Origin: Sphingobium sp. YR768
GTDB lineage: Bacteria; Pseudomonadota; Alphaproteobacteria; Sphingomonadales; Sphingomonadaceae
Length of the DNA stretch: 42,553 nucleotides
Direction: 5' to 3'
NCBI RefSeq assembly: GCF_900111125.1
Contig: NZ_FOGE01000036.1
Coordinates: 1-42,553, forward strand
The notes below the pieces were generated by a model, which saw only the letters and a program-made list of their open reading frames with translations, ran no database searches and was not told where the DNA came from. Below are positions 25,934-34,553 of this stretch, piece by piece. How positions within the stretch are numbered: the first letter of the stretch is position 1; every line of letters starts with the position of its first letter. The position numbers and the translations under genes are program-made.

Positions 25934-28900
25934 ATGCGCCGCTTCATCCGCCTTCTTCTCACGCTCCTCGGCTTTCTGGGCGCCACGCCCGCGCTGGCGA
26001 TCGATGCCAGCTATCACACCTGGGACGGTTTTTCCGAAACGGTCGATGCCTTCCACCTCGTCGCCATGATCTTCAGCGACCCGCGCTATGAGACGCTGGT
26101 CGTCATCATCGCGGTGGCCGGTATTGCTCTGGGCGCGGTGCTGGCGAGCATCAAGGGTTCCGGCATGGGTCTTGTCGCCTTCGGCTTTCAGATGCTGATC
26201 GGCATCGGCCTGTTCGTGGGAATGATCGCCACGACCGGCACGGTCCATATCTATGACCGGGTGCGCAACGCCTACCAGCCGGTCGGCGACGTGCCCAATC
26301 TGATCGTGCTGGTCGCAGGCGTCACCAACCTCATGGAGCGGGCACTTGCCGAAACCATCGACGACAATACCACCGATCCCAACGCGAAGCTGGAGTTCGG
26401 TGCCGGCGGTCATGCCTTCGATCTGTTCCTGAACGCGGTCAGTCCGCGCAGTCCGATCGTCGACACGTTCCTCGATGCGACGGTGAAAGACTATGTGCGG
26501 CAATGCTATCCGGTGGCGCGTGTTTCGCCGGCCTATGGCGTCGATGACGATCAGCTCTTCCGGACCTCGACCGATCTTCCCGCCTCGTTCGCGGCGATGG
26601 CCGGCCCGGCGACATTTTCGACGGTCAATACGGCAAGTGAAAAGGCCGGGACGACGATGAGCTGCGATGCGGCCTGGGGCTATATTGCGGATCGGCTGGC
26701 TGACAGCACGTTGTTCGACGCCTATAGCGACCAGGTCTGTGCCCGTACCGGCTTCGACGTGACCCAGGCGACCCAGCGTGATCGCTGCCGCCAGCAAATC
26801 GACGGATTGGGCGACATGATGCTCGGACAATCGATGAGCCGGCAGAAGTTCCTAACCAACGTGCTGCTGGGCCAGACCGTTGGCGACGTCCTGTTCGAGG
26901 ATTCCCCGGCAGCGACCGCGCGGGTGATGGCTAACCGGGCGATCGAGTCAAACGGGCTCGCCACGCTCTCGACCGCCAATGAGTGGATGCCGACGATCCG
27001 CGCCTCGGTCTTCGCGATCATGCTGATGATGATGCCGATCGCGCTGCTCTTCATCCTGACGCCGATCAACCTCAGGGTCGCGAGCTTCGCATTGGGGCTG
27101 TTCGTGTTCGTGGCGCTATGGGGCGTCATCGACGCGGGCATCTATCAGTTGACCCTGGGGCGGGCGATGGACGTGCTGGCAGAACTGCGCGCCACCCATG
27201 TCGCGGCCGATAGCTGGATCCTCGCGCCCTCGGCGGCGATGAAGGCGCTCGCCATCTTCGGCTCGTTCCGGACCGCGGCTGCGGGCCTTGCCGGCGCTTT
27301 CGTCTTCACCGTGTTCCGCTTCTCCGGCAATATGTTCACCGCTTTTACGTCCGGCATGCTCGGCGTCCAGGGACAGGGCAGCATGGCGGCGGCGACGGTG
27401 GGCACCAGCGAGGGTTATGCCTCGGCGCTGGAAGCGCAGGCTTCGGCCGGCGGCACCCAGGCGCGACGTTCGGCTTCGTCAGGGTTTGGCGATTTCGGCG
27501 AGCGCAGCAGCTTTGGCCTGGACCGGGCGTTTGGGGCGGCCGGAACCGTCATGGGCGAGCACGGCGGCGGCGCGGCGGGAACTGCAGCGTTCGGCTTGGG
27601 GCGGACCGATGCCGCGCGGGAACTGGGCGGGCTATCCCCTGCCCTTGTCGGACGGGATCTGAGCGATCCCGCCACCGCGCGCGCGATACGCAGCAACGCG
27701 GCAACGACAGCGATCCATGGTTTCGCGCAAGGCGATTCACTGCGTAAACTCGGCACGAGCTATTTCGGGGAAGGGCAATCCGGTGAGCGGGCCTTTGCCG
27801 CCTTCGCGCAGAACATGGTGCAGTGGAAGGCGTTCGGCGACCAGCGCGCCTATGACATGATGCAATCGGGCGCGCAGCGGCATTTCGAGCGCAATGGCTA
27901 TGATGCCAGGGACGCCGCACTGAAGGCCTCCACGGTGATCGGGCAGGCAAGCGCCGATCCGACCTTCGCCAAGCTGACAGCCAATGCCTTCGATCAGGAG
28001 CAGATGCTGCGCAACGACCTGACTGCGGCGCAGACGCAGGTCGGCGCGATGGAAGGGCGGCGCGACTATGCCGGCGACAGGGTCGCAGCGGTCGAGCGCG
28101 GCAATGTCGCGACCGAGCAGGCGCATCGGACCGGGGGGAATCAGGGGCAGCGGCAGGCGGCCGCGATGCTCGGGCTTTCCGTCACCGAAACAAGTCGGCG
28201 CATCGGATTCATCAATGCGTTGTCCGGTGAGGCGCGATCGACGGCGATCAGCCAGCTGTCGCGTTCGACCGGGCGCAACGAGGCACAGGTGCTGCGCGCG
28301 CTGGAGAGCTACAATGCCGCGGTTCAGGTCGGCACGGCCGATGGTGCGACCGAAGAGGCGGCACGGGAGGGTACCAGCGTCTATGGGCGCACGAGGGAGG
28401 CTGCCGGCTATGATTTTGCAGAACGCTCGGGCAAGCTCGATGCCCAGCGGGAGATCGGTCCCGACGGCGTGCGCAGCAATGCGCAGATCGGCGAACAGCG
28501 GCGACAGGCCGACAATGCCGGCTTTGCCGAAGGCGCGGCGGCGGCGGGCGTATCGGTTCGTGAGGCTGCGCGGCTCGATTCCTTTATCCGCGCGCTCGCC
28601 GGCACGGCCGGCAACCAGGTCGATATGGCCGAAGGCGGCGCGGAAGGGATCGCCGACCGCGCCCGCAACGAGCGGCTGACCGGGATCGTCGACAAGGAGC
28701 GTCTCACCCGTGCGCAGGCGCTTCTGCGCGCGCATGGCGTCGAGATGTCCAAGCGACAGATCGCGATGAGCCAGAATGGCGATGTCAGCCTCAACCTGAC
28801 ACCGGAGCTTGCGGTACAGATGTGGCGCGGCGGCCTCATCAACGAGGGCCAGCTCGGTGCAATCGCCAATGGCGGGCACGCGCGGCTCAGCTTCGCGCAC

Positions 28901-29677
28901 AATGATCTGCTCGTTTCCAGCAGCACCGGGTTCAGCCAGTCGGCGCGCAACGACACCAGCACGCGGTTCGAAGCCGGCAAGCAGGCGGGCCCCGATACGG
29001 TCGAGCATTTTCTCGGCAGCGGCAAGGAAGGTCAGGCCGCCATGGCCAGCTGGCTTCGCGGTGGGTTCGAGATGGATCGTCGCGGCAACTGGCGGCTCAC
29101 GCCGCAGGTCGCCGATACGCTCGAGCGCGATGTGACGGCGATCATGGTTCAGACCGGATGGCAGCGGTCGCTTTCGCGGTCGGCGGAGCACTCAACGGCC
29201 GATAGTCAGACCATCTCTGGGGATCTCACGGCTTCAGCCTCGCGCGGCGGTGGTTCCGGCGGCAAGGGCAGCGAAGAAAAAGGTGGCGGCAAAAGCAGCG
29301 TCACAGGCTCGCTGAGCGGTAAGTTGAACGCCGACATTTCGGACCGAGGATTGGCTGCAGTCTCGGCTCGCTCTTCCATCGACGTGGTGAATTATGATGT
29401 CCGAGAGGTCATCGCGTCCGCAGAGAAAGCGGCCGCTCGTTCCGCCCGTCCGGAGGAGACTTTTGCCCAGGAACTTAGTGAGCGAGTGATTGGCAATGAT
29501 GGTTTGCGCAACCGTTACTTGAAGCAGGCCGATGCTGGGCGCGGAACACTCGATGTCACAGGTCCGGTCATATCGATGGAGCAATCGTCGATCCTTGGTA
29601 CCGGTCGGCTATTGTTCGATCGCGACAATGGAATGGCTGACGGGGATTCAAGCTTCAAAGAGCGTCGGGATCCGTGA
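25934..29677 (+). CDS. traG: TraG, mating-pair stabilisation / entry exclusion partner (F-type)
   Basis: The 1247-residue inner-membrane protein has an N-terminal signal-like segment and the TraG opening (YHTWDGFSETVDAFHLVAMIFSDPRY), with membrane helices in the first 60 residues and again at about 350-470. A long alanine/glycine-rich cytoplasmic or periplasmic C-terminal region with coiled coils and low-complexity GG stretches follows (near 29241-29305). F TraG is 938 residues, so this one has an enlarged C-terminal part. I chose ATG 25934; a GTG at 25922 overlaps the traH stop. It closes the tra operon. Confidence 0.9.
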   Translation: MRRFIRLLLTLLGFLGATPALAIDASYHTWDGFSETVDAFHLVAMIFSDPRYETLVVIIAVAGIALGAVLASIKGSGMGLVAFGFQMLIGIGLFVGMIATTGTVHIYDRVRNAYQPVGDVPNLIVLVAGVTNLMERALAETIDDNTTDPNAKLEFGAGGHAFDLFLNAVSPRSPIVDTFLDATVKDYVRQCYPVARVSPAYGVDDDQLFRTSTDLPASFAAMAGPATFSTVNTASEKAGTTMSCDAAWGYIADRLADSTLFDAYSDQVCARTGFDVTQATQRDRCRQQIDGLGDMMLGQSMSRQKFLTNVLLGQTVGDVLFEDSPAATARVMANRAIESNGLATLSTANEWMPTIRASVFAIMLMMMPIALLFILTPINLRVASFALGLFVFVALWGVIDAGIYQLTLGRAMDVLAELRATHVAADSWILAPSAAMKALAIFGSFRTAAAGLAGAFVFTVFRFSGNMFTAFTSGMLGVQGQGSMAAATVGTSEGYASALEAQASAGGTQARRSASSGFGDFGERSSFGLDRAFGAAGTVMGEHGGGAAGTAAFGLGRTDAARELGGLSPALVGRDLSDPATARAIRSNAATTAIHGFAQGDSLRKLGTSYFGEGQSGERAFAAFAQNMVQWKAFGDQRAYDMMQSGAQRHFERNGYDARDAALKASTVIGQASADPTFAKLTANAFDQEQMLRNDLTAAQTQVGAMEGRRDYAGDRVAAVERGNVATEQAHRTGGNQGQRQAAAMLGLSVTETSRRIGFINALSGEARSTAISQLSRSTGRNEAQVLRALESYNAAVQVGTADGATEEAAREGTSVYGRTREAAGYDFAERSGKLDAQREIGPDGVRSNAQIGEQRRQADNAGFAEGAAAAGVSVREAARLDSFIRALAGTAGNQVDMAEGGAEGIADRARNERLTGIVDKERLTRAQALLRAHGVEMSKRQIAMSQNGDVSLNLTPELAVQMWRGGLINEGQLGAIANGGHARLSFAHNDLLVSSSTGFSQSARNDTSTRFEAGKQAGPDTVEHFLGSGKEGQAAMASWLRGGFEMDRRGNWRLTPQVADTLERDVTAIMVQTGWQRSLSRSAEHSTADSQTISGDLTASASRGGGSGGKGSEEKGGGKSSVTGSLSGKLNADISDRGLAAVSARSSIDVVNYDVREVIASAEKAAARSARPEETFAQELSERVIGNDGLRNRYLKQADAGRGTLDVTGPVISMEQSSILGTGRLLFDRDNGMADGDSSFKERRDP

Positions 29678-29679
29678 TG

Positions 29680-30078
29680 TCAATCCTGGATCACTCCTAT
29701 GTGTCGCAGATGGATTTCGCCCGATCGCGGGTCGGACGGATCGGTATATGGATCGATCCCCGGTCTTTGCGGGGACGGTCCTGGCGTAATGATCCACTCT
29801 CCGCAGGCGACCTTGGCCTTCAGGAAGCCATATCCGAGGACCGCAACGACAGAGATCGGATTAAAGACGAAGATCAACAGGACCATTGTGTTGACCAGAT
29901 AGATGTTCAACCGGTCGAAAGGCACCGCAAGCATACCCTCGAGGCCGACCCAGTAGAGCAGCGTCAACGCCCAGGTGACTTTCGCATACCATGGGCGCCA
30001 GAACCAGTCCGCAGCGCGCGGCGACGGTTCTTTGGGGATTTCCTGATCCGTCCTCTCGAGTTGATCAACCTGCTGCAT
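29680..30078 (-). CDS. Hypothetical membrane protein convergent with traG
   Basis: The 132-residue protein has a Trp/Arg-rich juxtamembrane motif (WFWRPWYAK), two transmembrane segments at about 34-53 and 58-83, and a Pro-rich polar tail with CGEWIITPGPSPQRPGIDP. It converges on traG, with only 2 nt between stop codons. The composition is clearly that of a real membrane protein, but I do not recognise the family. Surface exclusion is an idea from position only. Confidence 0.6.
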   Translation of the reverse strand: MQQVDQLERTDQEIPKEPSPRAADWFWRPWYAKVTWALTLLYWVGLEGMLAVPFDRLNIYLVNTMVLLIFVFNPISVVAVLGYGFLKAKVACGEWIITPGPSPQRPGIDPYTDPSDPRSGEIHLRHIGVIQD

Positions 30079-30281
30079 GTGCGAAGCCTTTTCGAAGAGA
30101 GGAATAACACGGATTGCGAGCGCAAAAAACCGACAGTTTCTCGCGAGCCTGTTGATATGGGTGTGCCGTCATTGCACCGTCCCCTTCCCCCTTCTCGTCA
30201 CTCTTCTCACTCTCCGCTTCTTCATTTCCGGTTCTCCCGGCCGATATCCGTCGGCTTCTGGCGCCGAGCGGGTCAACGTCC

Positions 30282-30482
30282 GTGAAAAACAAGACGCGGC
30301 CTCCGATCGAGAAGCCTGCGCTGTCGGCAGAGGCGGATGCCGCCATCCTTCGTCTGGCACGTCTTCTTGGGCGTCAGATGGCTCGCGAACTCCACGAGGA
30401 ACGCATCGCGAAGCAGGCGAGGGATGCGGAGGAGGCCCTTGGAATCGATCGGCAGGCGAATGGCCAGGACGAGAACGGCTGA
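30282..30482 (+). CDS. Small helical hypothetical protein
   Basis: The 66-residue, highly charged protein is mostly helix (AILRLARLLGRQMARELHEERIAKQARD). It starts at a GTG with no clear ribosome binding site. Short proteins of this pattern occur near recombinases on alphaproteobacterial mobile DNA. The surrounding stretch 30079-30706 holds no other gene I can support. Confidence 0.4.
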   Translation: MKNKTRPPIEKPALSAEADAAILRLARLLGRQMARELHEERIAKQARDAEEALGIDRQANGQDENG

Positions 30483-30706
30483 TCGACTTGCAGAGCTTAA
30501 ACGCGCGATGGCGAGCCGGGGGAAAGACGAGATGAGATGTGCGGTGGCGGAATCCGGGAGAACTGCGATATATGGGCTGGCCGGATTTCAGCATGGGCTC
30601 AGCGTCTGCAATGCCGATAGCGAAGCCTGAGGGCGTTCCTGGTTCGTGAGAAATCTGGACGTTTCGCGGCGGATCGAGCGGCTTAGAACAACGAGGAGAG
30701 TCGGAT

Positions 30707-31012
30707 GTGAAGGCAGTCCACGAAAATCTGAATGGTCCCTTTGATATCGAAGAGGACATCGCCCTTTATGGCGTTGTGACAGGCAGCGCGACTTTATGCC
30801 GTAGAACCAGACTTATCCTCCATGGGACGATCGCCGGCGATTTGAAGGTTGAGAAAGGCGCACACGCAATTTTGCGCGGTACAGTGGCTGGGCGCATCTA
30901 CAATGATGGAGGCAAAGTCGAGCTTTTTGGCATGGCGGATGCCATATCCAACAGCTCGCGAGACGCCGTGACGATCATCGATCCCGGGGCACACGTGATG
31001 GGCAAAGGATGA
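30707..31012 (+). CDS. Short bactofilin-like (polymer-forming) beta-helix protein
   Basis: The 101-residue protein shows repeating short hydrophobic strands spaced by Gly turns (YGVVTGSATL, LILHGTIAGDLKV, AILRGTVAGRIYN, VELFGMADAI). This is the pattern of right-handed beta-helix, DUF583/bactofilin-like proteins. Typical bactofilins are somewhat longer (110-180) with floppy termini. The start is GTG 30707, preceded by GAGGAG about 10 nt upstream. No partner gene is visible. Confidence 0.55.
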   Translation: MKAVHENLNGPFDIEEDIALYGVVTGSATLCRRTRLILHGTIAGDLKVEKGAHAILRGTVAGRIYNDGGKVELFGMADAISNSSRDAVTIIDPGAHVMGKG

Positions 31013-31192
31013 GCCTGGTGAGAGAGGAAGCGGCTCGTGAGAAAGCTCCGTGATCGAGTCGGCCGGTTCTTGTCGTTGCAGGGGCGCGAATGTCGTCTCG
31101 CCCCCTTCACGGCACCGCAGGGCCATGAAGGGGTTGGAATACCGATTCTCCTGCGTGATTTTTTTGGGCTGAGCTGCGACAGAGAGAGCGAG

Positions 31193-31588
31193 ATGATGTT
31201 TACCAAATCGATCATGCCGGTTGCTGCGTTTTGCGCGTTGCTCCCCCTTGCGGGCGCTGGTGAGGCCCGAGCCCAGGATGCAACCAGTCCGGCCGTTCTA
31301 CCTGCTTCCCCTCCAGCCACGCCTGTGGTTCCGAGACAGCCGGGTAGCGTCACCGACGCAGAACTTGAGAAATATGTGAAAGCAGCACTCGCCGTGCAGG
31401 ATATCGAGCAGGATTCCGCGACGCCCGACGGCGATAAGCAGGCCAGAATGGCAGCGGCTGTCCAGGCTGCGGGATTGACGCCGGAAACGTTCAACCGGAT
31501 TGGAATGGCCTCACAATCAGACGCGCTTCTTCAGCAACGCATCCAGCTGATTGCCGTTAAAATTCAGGCTGGTTCCGCACCGCGGTAG
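31193..31588 (+). CDS. DUF4168-like secreted protein
   Basis: The 131-residue protein has a signal peptide (ending ARAQ), a Pro-rich linker (about 30-52) and a helical domain with VTDAELEKYVKAALAVQDIEQD, then LTPETFNRIGMASQSDALLQQRI. This matches the DUF4168 family of small periplasmic proteins. The start is ATG 31193 or the adjacent ATG 31196. The longer frame from 31037 adds sequence ahead of the signal peptide and is unlikely. Function unknown. Confidence 0.7.
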   Translation: MMFTKSIMPVAAFCALLPLAGAGEARAQDATSPAVLPASPPATPVVPRQPGSVTDAELEKYVKAALAVQDIEQDSATPDGDKQARMAAAVQAAGLTPETFNRIGMASQSDALLQQRIQLIAVKIQAGSAPR

Positions 31589-31714
31589 AGCCCTCTTCGT
31601 GCCAGATGGTGCAAGAGCCAGCTTGCGTGCTATGATGATTTGCAGGACGGATAGTCTCACATCGCATGGGAGATGGTGCTGACAGGTAACTGTCATCACA
31701 GCGCGGACCGTTAC

Positions 31715-31882
31715 ATGCGACTTGCTTTCTTATTTTGCTGGATCAACCGTCATGCTCCCATTCGCTATGGCGTGACCTGGGATGGCCTGAGTTACGTCGG
31801 CACCTGTCGTCATTGCGGGGCTCAAATCCGCAGGAGGGCTCGTCGGTCATGGCGTCTGGATTGGCTGCCCGATGGAAAATGA
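31715..31882 (+). CDS. Small CxxC protein (zinc-ribbon-like)
   Basis: The 55-residue basic protein starts MRLAFLFCWINRHAP and contains the knuckle CRHCG and a basic IRRRARRSWRLDW tail. The same general layout recurs in the protein at 32097. I chose the ATG at 31715, since related small proteins I remember begin there. The frame is open from 31673. Function unknown; a single CxxC would need partner residues for metal binding. Confidence 0.5.
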   Translation: MRLAFLFCWINRHAPIRYGVTWDGLSYVGTCRHCGAQIRRRARRSWRLDWLPDGK

Positions 31883-31888
31883 AGTCTA

Positions 31889-32155
31889 TTGGACAGAAAG
31901 TGCATAGTCCTGGCGTGTTCTGCGGATTTGTCCGGCGAGTGGGCTCACATTGTCGAGTCTTATGCCCGTCACATGAAAATGGCCAATCGTATCGCCCGGC
32001 TGGAACTGGCTGGTCGCTCCAGTCTTTTGCAAGGATATCGGCAATCGCGATCGTTATACGGATGCACCGATCCGTTCCTGAAAGGGAGAGACTTGCATGA
32101 GTCGGCTTTGCAAGCTGTTTGGTCATCAGTCCGACTGGAAGCATACTTATGCTAG
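31889..32155 (+). CDS. Possible small helical protein (TTG start)
   Basis: An 88-residue frame beginning at TTG encodes a plausible amphipathic protein (WAHIVESYARHMKMANRIARLELAGR). It lacks a standard start and overlaps the next gene by 59 nt in another frame. The real start might be an internal ATG. Doubtful. Confidence 0.25.
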   Translation: MDRKCIVLACSADLSGEWAHIVESYARHMKMANRIARLELAGRSSLLQGYRQSRSLYGCTDPFLKGRDLHESALQAVWSSVRLEAYLC

Positions 32156-32291
32156 GGATGGCCATTGGATAGGGATCTGCAAGCGATGCAGCATACCGCT
32201 GGTACGCGAGATTGCCGAGACCAGGTGGACCCCTGCTCGAGGTTCCGTAAGCTCAAGCACCGATCGATCATCTGGCATTTCAGGTTTGTAA
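32097..32291 (+). CDS. Small zinc-ribbon-like protein resembling DUF1660
   Basis: The 64-residue protein reads MSRLCKLFGHQSDWKH, then GHWIGICKRCSIPLVRE. Two Cys/His clusters (C5, H10 and CKRC) suggest a small metal-binding knuckle, similar to the DUF1660 prophage family as I recall it. A GGGAGAG ribosome binding site lies about 6 nt before the ATG. The last 20 residues are low complexity (Ser-rich). Confidence 0.5.
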   Translation: MSRLCKLFGHQSDWKHTYARDGHWIGICKRCSIPLVREIAETRWTPARGSVSSSTDRSSGISGL

Positions 32292-32360
32292 TTTGGTTGG
32301 GCCCTAGCCGGTGGCGTAATGTCATCGTAACCGCAGCTTGAGTAAGGGTTCAGGTTAATT

Positions 32361-32573
32361 ATGGTGAGCCTTCGGGGAATAAACGAAGAGGACATTGCGC
32401 AAGCACTGCTATCTTTACCAGCAAGCCATTGGCCGCAGGATGAACGCGATTTGCTGCTGTTGTTCAACCATGTGATTGACCGTAGATTTGCTGCTCTATT
32501 GTGCAACGATAGCGGGGAAAGCCCACCCGCCACGAAAGAATTGTCTGATCACGGCGGGCGTGGCCGGCGCTGA
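32361..32573 (+). CDS. Small hypothetical protein
   Basis: The 70-residue protein begins MVSLRGINEEDIAQALLSLP and has a helical, acidic centre (DERDLLLLFNHVIDRRFAALL). No family recognised and only a weak ribosome binding site. Composition looks natural, and no stronger frame competes in this interval. Confidence 0.4.
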   Translation: MVSLRGINEEDIAQALLSLPASHWPQDERDLLLLFNHVIDRRFAALLCNDSGESPPATKELSDHGGRGRR

Positions 32574-32666
32574 ATTAACTGAATATTAACCGAATTCCTA
32601 TCTCCTGATGTCGATCGGGTGATGGAAGCAGGAGCATCGTGTCCCCGGTTTTGGAGTGGACACCAT

Positions 32667-32972
32667 ATGATCGATTCGCGTCGCGGCCTGCGCCACGATG
32701 TCACATATTCCGTTGTCGCCGAGCATCGCCGTCTGGGCGAGATGACGCTGAACATCGCCAACATCTCCGACTAGGGTTTCATGTGCGTTGGCGAAGTCGC
32801 CATCGATCGCGGCGAACGCGTGCTGATACAACTGCCGGTGATCGGACGGATCGAAGCCCATTTGGTTTGGACGCATCGAGATCGATCCGGCTTTCAACTG
32901 GAAAGGGTCATACGACCCGATGATTTTCGGGCGTTGCTGGCAATTCTCAAGGGCAAGCGCGCGGCGCGCTAA
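32667..32972 (+). pseudogene. PilZ-domain gene interrupted by an in-frame amber codon
   Basis: Reading from ATG 32667 (GGAG 10 nt upstream) gives a PilZ domain with RRGLRHD (the RxxxR c-di-GMP motif) at residues 5-11. The second motif, expected as D/NxSxxG, follows at N32-I-S-D-stop-G-F. The TAG at 32772-32774 falls inside that motif. The frame then continues cleanly to TAA 32972 with typical PilZ strands (ERVLIQLPVIGRIEAHLVWTHRDRSGFQLE). The intact protein would be about 101 residues. A single base change explains it. Readthrough or a sequencing error remain possible. Confidence 0.8.
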
Positions 32973-33061
32973 GTGGTGAGGAGTTGTCATTCGCGCAAAA
33001 GGGGTGCGTGATAGCCCTTCGCGGGATGACGCCGAAATGATATGGTTATTCCGGTGATGGA

Positions 33062-33670
33062 ATGTTGAGACGGTTACCAAGCCAAGACCTCCGGGCGCGA
33101 ACAATGTTACAGAAAGATACGGAAACGCTTCGATCACAAGCAGATGCTTCCATTCTCGCACTTGAAGCATGGCTTGTCATTTCCTCTCGCGCGCGCAATT
33201 GCCTTGCGCACTTGAACCGGCCCACCGATCCTGCGTCGACCGTGGCAAGTGTTTCGATTGATGAGATGCGGCTGAGCGATTTATCGCGTTGCACCCGGGC
33301 GAGCGTGCTTCGTGCGCCTAATCTAGGTCGCGTCAGTTACTGCGAGATCGCGGCGGTCATGGATCGTTATGGCTGGCGTTTTCATGATCAGTGGACCGGC
33401 AAGCCCGAGCCGCCGGCGCTCGAGCTCCTAGGATCGTCACTGCCCCGCTATTTGCAAATGGTCACACGGGCGGCTGAAGTGCGAGCGGAGAGATTTGCCG
33501 TTGGGCAAAAGATGCGCGGATTGCACGAGCAGGAAGGTTTGAGTGGAGCGGAGATTGGCAGGCTTTTCGGAGTATCGGGCGCAGCGGCGCATGCGAGCAT
33601 TCAAAAAAATCGTCGCGTTGCGGAGCTGCGCAGGCTCTATCCGCAGCCACCGCCCCCTGCGATATCCTAG
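33062..33670 (+). CDS. Hypothetical protein with a C-terminal HTH
   Basis: The 202-residue protein has a helical N-terminal region (about 15-60) and a C-terminal helix-turn-helix-like segment (EGLSGAEIGRLFGVSGAAAHASIQKNRR at about 158-185). This suggests DNA binding. I do not recognise the family. ATG 33104 (MLQKDTETL) is an alternative start. Stand-alone gene, no obvious partner. Confidence 0.5.
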   Translation: MLRRLPSQDLRARTMLQKDTETLRSQADASILALEAWLVISSRARNCLAHLNRPTDPASTVASVSIDEMRLSDLSRCTRASVLRAPNLGRVSYCEIAAVMDRYGWRFHDQWTGKPEPPALELLGSSLPRYLQMVTRAAEVRAERFAVGQKMRGLHEQEGLSGAEIGRLFGVSGAAAHASIQKNRRVAELRRLYPQPPPPAIS

Positions 33671-33899
33671 CGCATTTTTGAACCGGCTGGCATGATCCGC
33701 TCACGAGGAATGTATCGAAAGCAAAGGATGATTAGAGGGATATCCGTTTCAGTTTGATCCGATCACCATCCAAAAGTTTGTTCAAGTCAGATCCAAGCGT
33801 TGGACGGATTTTTGGACTGTGCATTACCGGTCGATTCAGTGGAAGCTCACTCTTCCGCGGGGCGTTGATCACAATGCTGGCGATGGTGTATGCCGGAAC

Positions 33900-34139
33900 T
33901 CAGCCTGGTTTGACGTTTTCGACGTAAAGAATTGCGTCTTGCACAGTTGTGATCTGCGCCACATCCTCGTCAGATATGGTGATGCCAAACTCATCCTCGA
34001 GGGCCATCACCAGTTCCACGACGTCGAGGCTATCGCCACCAAGGTCCTTGAGAAAGCTGGCTTCGGGCGTCACCTGATCAGGATAGACACCCATATTTTC
34101 CACTACGATCTTTATGACCCGTTCGGTGATATCGCTCAT
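33900..34139 (-). CDS. Acyl carrier protein (accessory copy)
   Basis: The 79-residue acidic protein has the ACP fold and the phosphopantetheine attachment motif GGDSLD, with Ser at residue 37. The housekeeping acpP normally sits with fabD/fabG/fabF; none is here, so this is an orphan carrier. I chose ATG 34139 because the family starts MSDITERV; the longer frame to 34298 is not needed. It is last in a minus-strand group after an XRE gene and a PhnA-domain gene. The acyl group carried and the partner enzyme are unknown. Confidence 0.9.
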   Translation of the reverse strand: MSDITERVIKIVVENMGVYPDQVTPEASFLKDLGGDSLDVVELVMALEDEFGITISDEDVAQITTVQDAILYVENVKPG

Positions 34140-34221
34140 ATGGCCCCCGGCGTTTCGTATCCAATGCGAAAGCGGACGATCATAGATTCGTCGGCTCCGA
34201 GTTTTGTCCCAACCGTAGCGA

Positions 34222-34530
34222 TCAGCGCTTACGGACAAATTCCGCACGAAGCACGAGGCCCTTGATGCCGTCGTGCCGACAATCAATTTCCTGCGCATCC
34301 CCGGTCAGCCGGATCGATTTAATAACGGTCCCGCGCTTGAGCGTCTGGTTCGCGCCCTTCACCACCAGATCCTTGATGAGCGTCACGCTGTCGCCATCCG
34401 TCAGCAGATTACCGACGGCATCGCGAACCTCAATACGCTCCGCTTCCGCACTACGATGCGCCAAGTCAGCAGCGCTCATCCATTCGCCGCTTGCTTCATC
34501 ATAAACATAATCGTCGCTTTGCTGCATCAT
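34222..34530 (-). CDS. PhnA-domain (YjdM-like) protein without the zinc ribbon
   Basis: The 102-residue protein contains the conserved PhnA C-terminal domain: VRDAVGNLLTDGDSVTLIKDLVVKGAN, then KRGTVIKSIRLTG, then IDCRHDGIKGLVLRAEFVRK. Typical PhnA proteins carry an N-terminal four-cysteine zinc ribbon; here a short acidic segment (YDEASGEWMS) stands in its place. The biological role of the family is poorly known despite the phosphonate name. It lies 23 nt after the XRE gene and 82 nt before the ACP gene on the same strand. Confidence 0.8.
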   Translation of the reverse strand: MMQQSDDYVYDEASGEWMSAADLAHRSAEAERIEVRDAVGNLLTDGDSVTLIKDLVVKGANQTLKRGTVIKSIRLTGDAQEIDCRHDGIKGLVLRAEFVRKR

Positions 34531-34553
34531 ATAATTCTTGCTTTCGACTGTCT

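Noticed and set aside
27737..29191. Minus-strand 484-residue open frame opposite traG
   Set aside because: Shadow of traG with Arg/Leu-rich composition and no recognised motif.
30065..30346. Minus-strand 93-residue frame upstream of the traG-adjacent membrane protein
   Set aside because: Low-complexity Glu/Ser-rich sequence with no ribosome binding site, overlapping another candidate; not supportable.
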